This document shows positions 35,190-46,543 of a stretch of DNA of 64,000 nucleotides, one piece after another (position 1 is the first letter of the stretch; each line of letters begins with the position of its first letter). The DNA comes from Punica granatum (lineage: Eukaryota; Streptophyta; Magnoliopsida; Myrtales; Lythraceae). Below the pieces are notes generated by a model. It ran no database searches, was not told the origin of the DNA, and saw nothing but the letters and a program-made list of their open reading frames with translations. The translations under genes and the position numbers were made by a program. The stretch spans positions 27,524,605-27,588,604 of the forward strand of contig NC_045130.1 in the NCBI RefSeq assembly GCF_007655135.1, given 5' to 3'.

Positions 35190-35943
35190 CTAGGGTGGCT
35201 AGTGTGAGGTCGGAGAAGAGATTTTTGAATCGAGTGGCTCCGAAGAGGAAGACGTCATCGGGGGATCAGGTGGAGGTGGACATGACAAGTCGATGGCTGG
35301 GGCTAGGGCTGGGGAGCAGGAGGTTGACCTTGACCCCGTTTACGAACGATCTGGGAAACCTCGGAGCCGTGTACTGTTCGTCTTCTTCATGTTGAAGAAG
35401 ATGAACAGTGCATTTTGTTTTTTAAATTCTATTTAATATAATATTTAAATATATTTTTAAAGGGGGTATTTATGTCTTTTTATCTTGTTTACATTGTATT
35501 CATGGTTTTCATCATTTTTCTATTCCGTCCAATCAAACAAAATAAATTTCATCAGAATTTATATTTTATTCCCTATCATTTATAATCTATATTCATTCTA
35601 TTCTCTATCAATTCTATTCCAACGAACCAAACGCAACCTAAGTACTTAGCACTCGATAGCTTATCTGTTTGTTTTTTATAGTCTATCTTCTTACGGGCAA
35701 CCTTCAAGTGCTTTGTCGGTTCTTTGTTTTGATGTGCTCCCTGAATGGTGACCGTTGCTCAGGGCGGAACGAGATGCTTATAGCTGCCCCTCTTGGGCTC
35801 ACCGTCCATTGGGCGATGGGCCAAAGATGAAAATGACTCATTTCAAGGTCGGGCTCGGCATGTGAACTTTTGAAAATAAAAAAAAAAGAAGGCACGCATA
35901 GCGATTTAAAAAAAGACTAAATTAAACGGTTCATGTATGAAAC

Positions 35944-37140
35944 TATCAACACCCCGTTTTGGTTCACCGGTTCCAAAAGAAAATATCAACAGCAAACCTA
36001 ATCACAACCCTGAAACTGTAACATAAAAGTATAAGGAAGACCCCAACTTACCACTCACAGCCGGTCGACCATGTCAACCAGCTGGCCTGAGAGCAAGGCA
36101 CAAAGTATCGCAGCACGATAAGAATTCAAAACTTACAACTTAGCATGATCACGTGGAGGAGGGGCAAAATTGTCATTTCTATCATCCATCGAAGGGAAGT
36201 ATTTTTGATTAATTGCTCGAGCACTCATGACTTTTGAAAATGAGGCACTTTCTTAATTTAACTCCAATTTTACATTTCTTAGAAAAAAAATAATATACAG
36301 GACTTTTCAGACTTTTTGGGTCAAATTTGATTTTCAAAATCTGGAGTGAAACTCGAGGCCGAAAACTATTTTTTTACATAATATTGATTCCCGAATTTTT
36401 CTGAACACAATGGTGATTCCAGATTATTTTTCGAATGTCTGGTTGAAAAGACGAAAATCTCAGGCCTTACGTGCATTAATTTCAATTTTTGAAATTTGGG
36501 ACGATATTCGGGCTTGAAAAGTATTTTTCTGCATAATGTCGATCCTCAAATTTTTATGAACACAACAGTGGCCCCGAAAAATATTTTTTCGGATATCTGA
36601 TTCTAAAAATTGAATTTCGAAAATAATCAAGCAATTACAATTGACCCGTGTCGGAGGTTCGATGTCGATTTTTATCGAAATTCGATCTCCTTCAATGCAA
36701 ATTGGAATTTCCATAGAGCCGATTATTTTTCGAATTTCGAAATTTCAAAATTCTCATTCCAAAAATATCGACTAATTCCGAGAAATTGAATTATCAATCG
36801 ATTAACGCCTGTACGAATAATAATTTTTTTAAAAAATAACTGGAATGTGGCAGAAGGGTCGGCCAAGTGGCTAACTTGGCCGACCCTTTGAGAGCCTCCT
36901 TTCTTTTCTTTTCTTTTCTTTTTCTTCCACGATCTGTTGACCATTTTTGTTCTTCTTTTTTTCTTTCTTTTCCTTTTGTTCCTTGCTCTGCAGCCTCCTC
37001 TGATTTTCGACTAAACAGCCCATCCCCCACACCAGCCTCTTGCTCTGCGACTGCTCAGTCCTAGATTGCCCATCCCTCTGTTTCCTTCCTTACTTTGCGA
37101 TTTGCCCATCCTCTGGGGATCACATCACCACCTTCTCCAT
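35944..37140 (+). mobile_element. LTR-type repeat related to 52538 onward
   Basis: The start TATCAACACCCCGTTTTGGT resembles TGTCAGCACCCCATTTTGGT at 52538, and similarity continues weakly for about 150 bp. Both lead into AT-rich DNA and then T/C-rich stretches (36890-37000 here). Neither copy has recognisable pol. Borders are uncertain. Confidence 0.35.
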
Positions 37141-37255
37141 GATCATTTTTCTCTGTAGCATCGCTGGTACACCATTAGGCCACCAACTTCATGTTGAGTT
37201 ATGGAGCCTGAAGTACTGTGAATCCGAATCGAGATCAGCGATCCAACTCGCCGGT

Positions 37256-37750
37256 GAGTTGGCTGGGGAAGCAGTAAAGTGGATCTTCAGATACTTGCGA
37301 GGTACCACAGAGAGGGCTCTATGTTTCGAAGACAAGAACATGGTTTTGAATGGTTATGTTGATGCTGACTTGGCAGGTGATCTTGATAAAAGGAAGAGTA
37401 CAACCGGGTACGTGTTTACTTTCGGTGGTACATCGGTCTCTTGGGCTTCTAAGTTGCATAAGACAGTGGCTTTGTCTACTACAGAAGCGGAGTATATAGC
37501 AGTGATAGAGGCTAGTAAAGAAATGATATGGCTGCAGAATTTCTTGTGTGAACTGAGGAAAGAGCAGAAAAACAGTATTCTTTACAGCGACAGTCATAGC
37601 GCTATTTTCTTAGCTAAGAATCCAGCTTTTCATTCGAGAACGAAACACATTGAGTTGAAGTATCATTACATTCGACATCTCTTGGAAAAGAAGGCTTTGC
37701 AACTGATGAAGATTCATGGAAGCGAGAATCTTGCTGACATGTTAACTAAG
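37256..37750 (+). pseudogene. copia RNase H domain fragment
   Basis: Contains the copia RNase H motifs KWIFRYLRGT, DADLAGDLDKRKSTTGY, SWASKLHKTVALSTTEAEYI and DSHSAIFLAKNP-F-HSRTKHI. The open frame extends left across the LTR remnant and right into the MITE, but those extensions are not original coding. Integrase and reverse transcriptase are missing upstream. Confidence 0.85.
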
Positions 37751-37759
37751 GTTGTGACC

Positions 37760-38379
37760 ATGGTTGTTAGAATCGTGATTCGAATCGTAGAATCTTACAA
37801 TTCTACGATTCAAGGGGTGGCTAGCGATTCCGATTCCATGGCATGAATCGGGAAGGTAGAATCGTGGCTGAATCGCGATTCGAATCGCAGAATCGTAGAA
37901 TCAGACCAATTCTACGATTCTAGTTTCAACTCAAAGTTGTATGCCCCCTCTCTCTCCCTCCTCATCTCTCTCATTGTGCAACAGTATTGCTTATTGGTTC
38001 TCTTATTTTATGAAAAGTTTGAAACTTGTCTTCTGACTGTAAGTGATAGGGACTTTGAAAGTTTTTCGAACTACTTCGAATTGGGTTCTAGCCGATTCTT
38101 AATTGCCTTCTGGTTTGAGATGACTTAGGCTGAAATTTTTTTCAACTTTTTTAGGTGCAGAGAAAGATGACTCCAAGATTTTGACGAACGAAGTAGGAAA
38201 CAATAAAATTTATCATTTGATGTTTGCTTCTACTATTTCTAACATGAGATTTGGTATATATCTGTATATGTTGTTTTTTTAATTACAAGTAGAATCTTAC
38301 GATTCACGATTCGATTTTATGATTCACGATTTCACAACTCTCGACCGATTCTAGGTAGAATCGCGATTCTGACAACCTT
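37760..38379. mobile_element. MULE-like MITE (620 bp) with GGTTGTGACC target duplication
   Basis: The 10-bp direct repeat GGTTGTGACC lies at 37750-37759 and 38380-38389. Termini are ATGGTTGTTAGAATCGTGAT and, inverted, AAGGTTGTCAGAATCGCGAT. Subterminal clusters of GAATCGTAGAATC and CGATTC words repeat near both ends. The 9-10 bp duplication points to the Mutator superfamily. It interrupts the copia RNase H region. Confidence 0.8.
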
Positions 38380-38759
38380 GGTTGTGACCTTAGAGAAGTT
38401 GAAGCTATGCATGGCTTCAACTGGCCTTGGAACTTGAGGAGTTCGAGGATTGGCGCTGCCGTCATTTATGGGTTATTTGTTGACTATGAAGATGAAGAGA
38501 TAATTACATTCGTGTTCAGTCTCCAAGTGAGAGATTGTTGAGTTATGCAGCTTGAAGTACTGTGAATTAGGGTTTGTTCCCTTTATAAACAGCAGTTTAT
38601 ACCTCTTGTAACCCTAACTCAAAATAATAGAATACCTGGCTTGGCGGCGCTCCCAGACGTAGTCAGAATTTCTGACGAACTGGATAATCAATTCCGTGTG
38701 TTTCTATTGCTTTTCGTTCATATTATCTTTTACTATCGTATATCAGACGCTACACTTCA

Positions 38760-40850
38760 GCATCATGATCTTTCTTCTTCTTCTTCTCGGCATCACCATC
38801 AAGATCCTCAGCTCATCACCATCAACATCTTCATCATCAACTCAACCCTGATCAGTTCATCATCTTCTCTCTTCTCGGCAGCTTGCCCGCACCATCAACC
38901 TTCCTCCTCTTCCTTCCATTCGTCACTCTCGGTTAGAAAAAGGAAAAAAAAAACAGACAAACACACAACAATAACTTCACTAGCCTTCTCAACCTCACCT
39001 TCTCGTGTCTCTCCCTTTCTCCCTCTGTGACAACTCGATGACCATTTTCTGCTAGCTCTCCCTCCATTCTTTTTCTCGGCAAAGTACAAGGACAGAAGGA
39101 AGAACAAACAAACGAGAAAATCATCATCTGCTCCCTCGCACACGAGCACAACTCCATACTTGACCACAATAACCGATCCATCGGAGCTACGATAGCTGAC
39201 CCCGAGCCCCTTTGGCAGCAAGTCAGGCATCAATGAAGCTAAGTCACACCCTCTCCCTTTCATTTCTCTCGTTGTCCATCTCTCTATCAGCTTCTCTCCA
39301 TCTCTCAGCCCATCCGTTTCTGTCTCCCTAGTAATCAAAGCTCCAGCGACCTTCCTATTGGACTCCTTGGCTACAGCTCACCTCGCCAACGACGTTCACA
39401 TCCCTCTCCCTCCAAGCTTCAATTCCTCTGTTACCCCTCTGCCCACAGCCTTGTCGTGAATAATGGAGAAGTTTGGTAAGGTTTTTGACCCATAGATTCA
39501 TTGTTCCTGCTAGGTTGAGTTGCACGGTGACTTGTTGAAGGATTCGTGCTTGGTTATTGATTGATATAATAGTAATGGCTGGTTAAGACGTGTATGTTTG
39601 ACGCCCCATGCTTCTGCTGTGATTAACTGGCACCATTTCTGTGGCACTACTGCTGTTTATGTTGGTTCTCGAGATCATTCGCTTATGAATGCTCATATTG
39701 CAGAAGTGTTGCTTGTGACGATTCTTACCTCGTGTCTTGTTGTTTTATGCTCGATTTTAGAAAGATTATACATGTTGGTCTATCATGAATCAGGTCCTTA
39801 GAAACTTGCTTTGGCCACCTTACCATCATTGGATAAGTCCCCCACGTGTCTAGGCACTTTAGGACCGTTTCCTTATTGCATTTCGTGTCATTTTGGTCTT
39901 TCCGATGTCGAGTTCTGGACAGATTTATTATTGGAGTTATGTGGTGATGTCGTACTTAAACATGTAGATGAACTTAAGTGGGATGGAAGTGGCATTTGCT
40001 TGATGGTTTTGCTTGATTTCCAAGGCTTAGAATACGATTCAAGTGCCAACCAGTGTTAACTCCGAAGAAATTCGCTCTTGCCCACAACGAGCTGCAGAGA
40101 CGCGGTCAGGAGCTGTCTCAGGTGAACGTTGCTTTGGAGAGGTCCAGGAAGAAGACCCATGGAGGTCTGCACACATCGTAGGATAGATATATCCATGAGG
40201 TCTTGCTTGGATCCGGTGTTTTCCAAAGCGACGCTAGCTAGCGCTCCGAGCACGGTGGAAAACTGACTTAGAATTTCACTTTCAAAATTTGCATTGTACT
40301 TTGAACCTTTCAAGTCAATGCGAATGATCGCATTAATATTTTTAAAACTCATGTATCGCATGCATTCCGTTTATTTATTGTCTTGTAGCTACCACAAATT
40401 CCCGCACAAAAGTTGAGTCGTGCTAACTTTAGCGAGTAGACCACCTGCAGTTTCCACCCTTCTCCTACGACAAGATGAGTCGTGGCCCAAGGGTCGGCCT
40501 ACCTTCCATGGCGAAGCTAGCCTCAACTAACTCCCTGCAACCGAGCGCATTCACCAGAGTGACCGAGCCCGTCCACTAGCACGACCGAGCCCGTCCACTA
40601 GCACGACCGAGCGCATCCCTCCGCATGAACGAGCACGCTCCTGTGTGTCGTGCGAGCACATCCCTTTGTGCCTGTGTAAGCACCCTCAGTGCACCTTACG
40701 CATGTCTCTCGGAGTGCTCGCATGACGCTTACCAGGCCAATTCCGTGCATTAAAATTGCGGACAATTCTTGTTCCTTTATTGTTTTTATTTGTCCCATTG
40801 CAGGAAATAACCAATAAGAAAGTAATGCACCGGACGATTTGTAAATCAGT
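38760..40850. other. Pyrimidine-rich and unique-looking DNA, no gene recognised
   Basis: 38760-39450 is TC/CATCA-rich. Frames on both strands there follow composition. 39450-40060 has two plus-strand frames without known motifs. 40540-40620 holds two tandem copies of a GACCGAGCCCGTCCACTAGC unit. The region may be the internal part of the large LTR-type element that precedes it. Confidence 0.35.
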
Positions 40851-40859
40851 CATGCACAA

Positions 40860-42172
40860 GGACGATTTGTAAATCAGTCACGTGAAAACACGGTTTAAAA
40901 GTTCACGTGAGCATCATGATTTTGAATGACGTCCGAATACGATTTGTAAATCAGTCATGCACAAAGGCGGTTTGAAAACCAGTCAAGTGAAAACACAGTT
41001 TAGAAAGTCACGTGAGACTCACGGTTTATGTCACGTATGAAGACAATTTGAATCACGTCCGAAGACGGTTTTAAGTCAAGTTTTCATAAACGGTTTGGTC
41101 ATGTCCGTAGATGGTTTTAAGTCACTTTTTTCGGAAACGGTTTGGTCACGCCGAAGACAGTTTGGATCACGTTCAAAGGCGGTTTAATCACGTCCGAAGG
41201 CGGTTTTAAGTCACGTAGAAATCGCGGTTTCAAAAGATCATGTCCAAGGACGGTTTAGGCCACGTTTTCAGAAACGGTTTGGTCACATTTTTACAAATGA
41301 TTTGGTCACATCCAAAGAAGGTTTGAAACTTTAAGTGACGTCTGAAGACGGTTTAAAGGTCATGTATAAGGGCGATTTGAAAATCAGTCAAGTGAAAACA
41401 CAATTTAGAAGGTCACGTGAGACTCACGGTTTATGTCACGTCCGAAAACGATTTGAATCATGTCTGAAGACAGTTTCAAGCCAAGTTTTCAGAAACGGTT
41501 TGGTCACGTTCGAAGACGGCTTGACTCAAGTCCGAAGACGGTTTTAAGTCAATTTTCAGAAACGGTTTGGTCACGCCCGAAGACCGTTTGGATAATGTCC
41601 GAAGACGGTTTAATCACGTTCGAAGACGGTTTTAAGTCATGTAGAAACTGCGGTTTCAAAAGATCACGTTCAAGGACGGTTTAGGTCACCTTTCAGAAAC
41701 AATTTGGTCACATTTTTACAAACGATTTAGTCACGTCTAAAAACGGTTTGAAACTTTAAGTGACGTCTGAAGACGATTTAAAGGTCACACAAAAGAGCGG
41801 TTTGAAAATCAGTCAAGTGAAAACACAGTTTAGAAAGTCACGTGCGACTCACGGTTTGTGTCACGTCTGAAGACGGTTTGAATCACGTCTGAAGATGGTT
41901 TTAAGTCAAGTTTTCAGAAACGGTTTAGTCACGTCCGAAGATGGTTTGAATCATGTCCGAAGATGGCTTTAAGTCACTTTTTCAGAAACAGTTTGGCCAC
42001 GCCCGAAGACGGTTTGGATCACGTCTGAAGACGGTTTAATCACGTCTGAAGACGGTTTTAAGTCACGTGGGAACCACAATTTCAAAAGATCACCTCCAAG
42101 GACGGTTTAGGTCACGTTTTCAAAAACGGTTTGGTAACCTTTTACAAACGATTTGGTCACGTCTAAAGACGG
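40860..42172. repeat. Hierarchical minisatellite: short CGAAGACGGTTT units in about 415-bp higher-order repeats
   Basis: Short units of about 20-26 bp such as CACGTCCGAAGACGGTTTGA recur dozens of times. They are arranged in a larger repeat marked by AGTCAAGTGAAAACACAGTT, which starts at 40981, 41386 and 41811 (periods about 405 and 425). Each large unit ends with the same ordered series of variants. Frames on the plus strand are by-products of the array. Confidence 0.9.
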
Positions 42173-42380
42173 TATTATAAAATACCAAAGAATGAGAAGC
42201 TCAAAAGCTTAATTTGATTATAGTATGGTAATGTACATATAGCTGAGTACAAGAGGAAAAAAAAGGAAAGAATTCTACGATATCCAATTGCCTATTATAC
42301 ATGAAACTAATTAGGCTAACTAAGATTATATGATACAAAATAGTTCCGCTAATCTCGGCAACATAATATATCCCGTAATA
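42173..42380 (-). mobile_element. Solo LTR (208 bp) with TATTA...TAATA ends inserted in the minisatellite
   Basis: It breaks the array at GACGG (42168-42172). The array resumes with GATGGTTTGAAAC (42381), so the flanks are a 5-bp target duplication with one change. Read on the minus strand it begins TATTACGGGATATATTATG and includes GCCGAGATTAGCGGAAC, similar to the copia 3' LTR at 13739. No internal sequence remains. Confidence 0.65.
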
Positions 42381-43300
42381 GATGGTTTGAAACTATGAAA
42401 TCTTGATCATGTCAAAAGACGGTTTAAAGTTACATTTTCAGAAATGGTTTGGTCAAGTCTGAAGACGGTTTGAATCACCTCCGAAGACGGTTTATGTCAC
42501 TTTTTCAAAAATTGTTTGGTCACGCTCGGAGACGGTTCAAAATCACATTCGAAAACAGTTTGAATCACATTTGAAGACGGTTTGAAGGTCACATTTTGAA
42601 TCACATTCGAAGACGGTTTGAATCACGTCCTAAAGACGGTTTGAAGTTCTCACATTTTGATCACATAAAATAATTTTTGATCACTTTACAAAACGATTTG
42701 AACTATTGAAATTTTAGTCACGTCCAAAGACAATTTGAAATCTTGCTATTTGTTTGGTTTCACAATCTAATTTTAACTTTAGTTTTAACTCTATTCCACT
42801 TAACTCAACTTATTTTCGATTCAACAACATAATCATTACTTTCTCTCAACTATTTATTACTTTTTTCATATTTTTTTCTCATAATTCAATAATACAATTA
42901 TTACAACTCAATTAAAATCAAAACTCAACCCTACTTAACTCTAAAACTAAACATACCATTGAAATCTTGATCACGTCAAAAGACGGTTTTAAAGTCACGT
43001 CGGAATAAGATTATTATTTTTTTTGAAATTCTCATATGAAAGATAATTTTTGGATCATGTCGTGAAAAGGGTTTGAACTTCTTTCAAATCCTTGGTCAAG
43101 TTAGAATACGATTTTTAGATTGTAGTCACGTACGAATACAATTTTAACACACACCGTGATTCTGTCACGTTTGAAAATGATTTTTTTTTAAAAACGATGT
43201 TGTCATGTTTGAAAATGATTTTATCATGTTAAAAATGATTTTATCACGTTCGAAAACGATTTTGTCAAGTCCGGAAACGATTTTAAGCATTTGAGATAAA
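42381..43300. repeat. Degenerate continuation of the minisatellite
   Basis: GAAGACGGTTTGAATCAC-type units continue with rising divergence and A/T drift, interrupted at 42752-42960 by the MITE-like repeat. The last recognisable units are the AAAATGATTTT-TCATGTT words near 43200-43280. Confidence 0.75.
42752..42960. mobile_element. AT-rich MITE-like repeat, second copy
   Basis: Same family as 19003-19318: it starts TGGTTTCACAATCTAATTTT and ends AACTCTAAAACTAAACATAC. It interrupts the minisatellite, so it inserted after the array formed. Confidence 0.5.
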
Positions 43301-44139
43301 CTCCCTCGGGGTCTTCAGAAGATCTCTGAATCTGGGTCCTCTTGCAGTGCTCAATCCCTCGAGATTGGATGATTGTTGATGAGAATGCCTTTTCTTGGCG
43401 GATCCTGAGGTGATAACTTCCAATCACCTTGCGTCCTTGTCGCCATCTCGATCCACGAGTTGAAGTTATGCTCTCCCTCCTAAGACGCCTCATGACACCT
43501 ATGCCAGGGGTAACTTGCAACATGAGTTTCGTGGCCGAGTTTCATTCGTACCCATAATCTCTATCATGTTCGTCAGTGCAAACACTTACGATAGGATGTT
43601 TGAGATTTTGCGCTTTCTGGTAACCATTTTTCAGGATGGTTGTGTCCCATTTGATCATTGTATCTTGATAAGTGCTTTTTTCTAAGGGGAAAGGCCAACA
43701 CCATGCTCAGACTTAAAAAAGATACGAATGATTCAATCTAACTTTGAGAGGTGCCCCCATGGGTTTCATAGGAGCTGGTCTTCGGCCGTTTGGAATGTGT
43801 GCCCCTTGACCACCGCTCTTGACGAGTTCCATGCAAGGCGCTCAGGATTGATCAACTAGGGGTCCCTAATTTTTGCCTAGGATGCGCACTGAGTGACATC
43901 CTATCGGATATTTATCTTTTTTCTTCTCTTATTTTTCTCTCTTTTCTACCGAACTTTTTTCTACGATCGTCTCTTTGAGATTCGGTAGTACCTCTCATTC
44001 GCCTTGATTTTTGCTTAGGTCGTCCTCTCAAGTTTTCAACCTAACGAGAGTTATTCTGAGCTCTCCTTTTATCATGTCCCCATCTTATGGGATTCTAAGG
44101 CGCGTTTCTCTTTCTTCTTAACTTTTGTCTAAGCTGCTC

Positions 44140-44395
44140 TCCGGAGAGTGGGCGTCACGATTTCAAAAATCCGTTTTACACTCGCGTCCTTGGAGAAGGA
44201 AATATTGCTGATTAACTCGTACAAATTTTTAAAATAGTTACCGATTGTCAAAATTAAGTACTTAGCACTCGATGACTTATCTAGTTATTCTTGATAGTTC
44301 GTCTTCTTATGAGCGACCCTCAAGTGCTTTGTCGATTATCTGTTTTGATGTGCTCCCTAAATAATGATCGTTGCCCAAGCCGAAACGAGGTGCTT
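44140..44395. repeat. Paralogous empty site of the Harbinger insertion
   Basis: Matches 33402-33516 and then, without a break, 35639-35775, sharing GGGCGTCACGATTTCAAAAA, GTACTTAGCACTCGAT, CTCAAGTGCTTTGTCG and TTTTGATGTGCTCCCT. The point equivalent to the 2122-bp insertion reads AATTAAGTACT. Confidence 0.85.
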
Positions 44396-44939
44396 CCACT
44401 GACCTAGCTAATATATAGATTGATGTACATGCATGATTCAGTGAGCCCATCCTTCTTCCACTCTTTAATTAATTTCAGTCGATAATTTTGTCCCCATATG
44501 GAATGTATCGAATATGAACCCTTTATATATATATATATTCACAATATAATAGAAAAGCGTAATTTGCATATCAATTCGGATCTTGCTAAAATTAGTTTTT
44601 GGCGCATGTTTGTACTATTTAGTAGCTAATCATTTCCAATTGGTTCTACAATTAATTTCAAACGAGATCTCTGGCATTTGCTTGCAAGAGTAATAATTAA
44701 TGTATTTTCAAAATTATACTATCCCTTTTACGACTAAAAAAGATAATATTTTATTCACAATTATAAAAAGAACATATAATTTGATAACAATAACCTACTA
44801 AATTAAAAGTACAATATGTCTTTAATTAAACCTAACTAATCAAGGCCCATTAAAGTTATGAATTTTAAGATTTTTACAAAGATAACATATAATAACTCTA
44901 TTACTATAAATATTTAAGGCATTTCTAATTTTATTATTA

Positions 44940-45725
44940 GAAAGAGGAAGAAGAAAGACGGGCTGGTGGTCATCTCCTCTCCACTGCCGGCCCCCAGGTC
45001 GGCACCGTTGAAGTAGCCGGCGATCTCGTGAGGTGGCTGGTGGCCAGTGGCGACAACCATTCCCCCAGTCTGCTGCTTCCTCTACGTTTCCAGCCCATGT
45101 CTCGCTTCCTTGGAGGCGCTGCCGAAAAGTTCGACTCTGCTGATTTCTTAGCATCAACACGACTGTCAAATTTAAATCTCCCTCAGCACATCAACCAGGA
45201 TTTGACATCCAAATGAAAAATTTATGGTTTTTTGGGCAAACTTGAACTTCAACAAGACATTAGCAGATAGACAAATTGAAGGGAGATAAGCAAATGCAGC
45301 AAGATGGGATGGCAGTTGCATGGGAGAGAAAGTGGGTTTTATTCTGTGGAGCCCATCAATTTGAGAAATTAGGTTCTCTGTTCGAGTTTGAACGGAAGTG
45401 GTACAGAGGAAGAAAGGAATGATTTTAAAGCTTAAAAATTGAGGCAAAGGAAGAACATGTAATCGAAGAAAAGGGAGAAGCTTTACATGATGGTTATCAA
45501 GAACAAAAGGAAGAATCATTGGCTGGCGGCGACCCCCGATCCAGATCCCTCTCCTCTCCCATGTACCCTCTCTTTTCTAGATACTGGCCACTAGCCACCC
45601 TCACGAGGTCGGCGACGGCTTCAATGGTGCCGGCGATTCCGCGGCGTCGGCTGGTGGCTGGCGGGGGAGAGGAGATGACCACCGGCCCGCCTTCCCTTCC
45701 TCTCCGTACGTCCCCCCCCCCAACC
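44940..45725. mobile_element. GC-rich inverted-repeat (foldback-like) element
   Basis: The left arm 44950-45060 (GTGGTCATCTCCTCTCC, GGCGATCTCGTGAGGTGGCT, GGTGGCCAGT) is matched, inverted, by 45585-45710. A spacer of about 500 bp between the arms has no recognised gene. Overlapping frames in the arms on both strands reflect GC content. Arms of about 110 bp could form a large hairpin. Confidence 0.55.
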
Positions 45726-45805
45726 ACCGTTTTCTCTTTACCTTTTATTAGTCACGTGGAATGCACGTGATTGTTCCGTCCATTTGGATGGAAAATGAAA
45801 CGGCA

Positions 45806-45843
<38 letters not shown>
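45806..45843 (+). repeat. G38 homopolymer
   Basis: 38 consecutive G, with a C10 run 85 bp upstream (45712-45721). It can form G-quadruplexes on the plus strand. The exact length is doubtful because sequencing and assembly are weak at such tracts. Confidence 0.9.
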
Positions 45844-45844
<1 letters not shown>

Positions 45845-46501
45845 ATATTTTCCCTTCACCATAGTTGAGGGGGCAAATGTTCCAAAAATATAGTTTATGG
45901 GTTATTTTCGCCTCAGTTGACTCCCAAATCTAAACGGGTAACCCATTTATAAATTCACGGAATATTGCTTGCCTTAATGTCTTAGTACACAACCACCTAA
46001 GCTAGAAAAGGAGAAATCATATCGAGTATCAACCGATATCTTGCAACAGAAAAGTTAATATATAAAACATGTCCTTTTTCTCAACTTTCACGTATATTAT
46101 CCATATATACACATATATATAGATACACACACACATATATATAGATCTCATTGATAGAGTAAGTAATCGTTGTGCTACTTTTCAATTGTTGTGACGTTAA
46201 AATGTTCAGCATTCTCTGTTTTTATTGAGAAAATATTGCACAAGCAAGAGGTATGCCCAATGTGCAGAAGGCCATACGCGCAGGCATCTCTCCTGTGAAG
46301 CAAGCTAGGTCGTTCGCCATCATCCAAATTAAAGGCAACAATATTCGAGAGTCCGAGATGAAAATATATGCATAGACAGTGGTCAAACGACAAAGGCCAA
46401 CAATGGAAGCTCAGGAGGGAGCCGTATGATGCAGAAATCTCACCATCTCCATGTAGCAGTCCTCCTTTCGACTCCCTAGGCTCGAAAGGCTCCGTCTTGT
46501 A

Positions 46502-46543
<42 letters not shown>

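Larger units (their letters stand above)
33517..35638. mobile_element. PIF/Harbinger-type element (2122 bp) flanked by TAA, hosting a Pack-MULE
   Basis: Termini are GGGCATGTTTGGTTCG on the left and, inverted, GGTTGCGTTTGGTTCG on the right, each next to a TAA direct repeat (33514-33516 and 35639-35641). A related locus at 44140-44395 continues through the insertion point with a single TTAAG, so it is a paralogous empty site. No transposase remains. The region 34076-35189 is a later insertion of another element, leaving about 1 kb of Harbinger sequence. The same family is found at 56879-59284. Confidence 0.8.
37192..38754 (+). mobile_element. Internally deleted Ty1/copia element with CTTCA target duplication
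   Basis: CTTCA lies at 37187-37191 and again at 38755-38759. The left end, TGTTGAGTTATGGAGCCTGA, is the start of an LTR of which only about 32 bp survive before an abrupt switch to RNase H coding sequence. The 3' LTR runs 38536-38754, starting TGTTGAGTTATGCAGCTTGA and ending TACA, after an AAGTGAGAGAT purine tract. The RNase H part (37270-37750) is well kept, with GYVDADLAGDLDKRKSTTGY, ALSTTEAEYIA and TKHIELKYHYIR. A MULE-like MITE (37760-38379) is inserted within it. Confidence 0.85.

Noticed and set aside
38895..39338. 147-codon minus frame
   Set aside because: Composition-driven frame across TC-rich DNA, with a competing plus-strand frame of similar length.
40860..42172. CRISPR-like array
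   Set aside because: Units are contiguous and variable without unique spacers, and this is plant nuclear DNA; it is a minisatellite.
43224..43523. 99-codon minus frame
   Set aside because: It overlaps the decayed end of the minisatellite and repeat DNA, with no recognisable motif.
46175..46504. 109-codon minus-strand frame
   Set aside because: Its first codon is GTG, it starts beside a (TA)n tract, and no domain or conserved pattern is visible.
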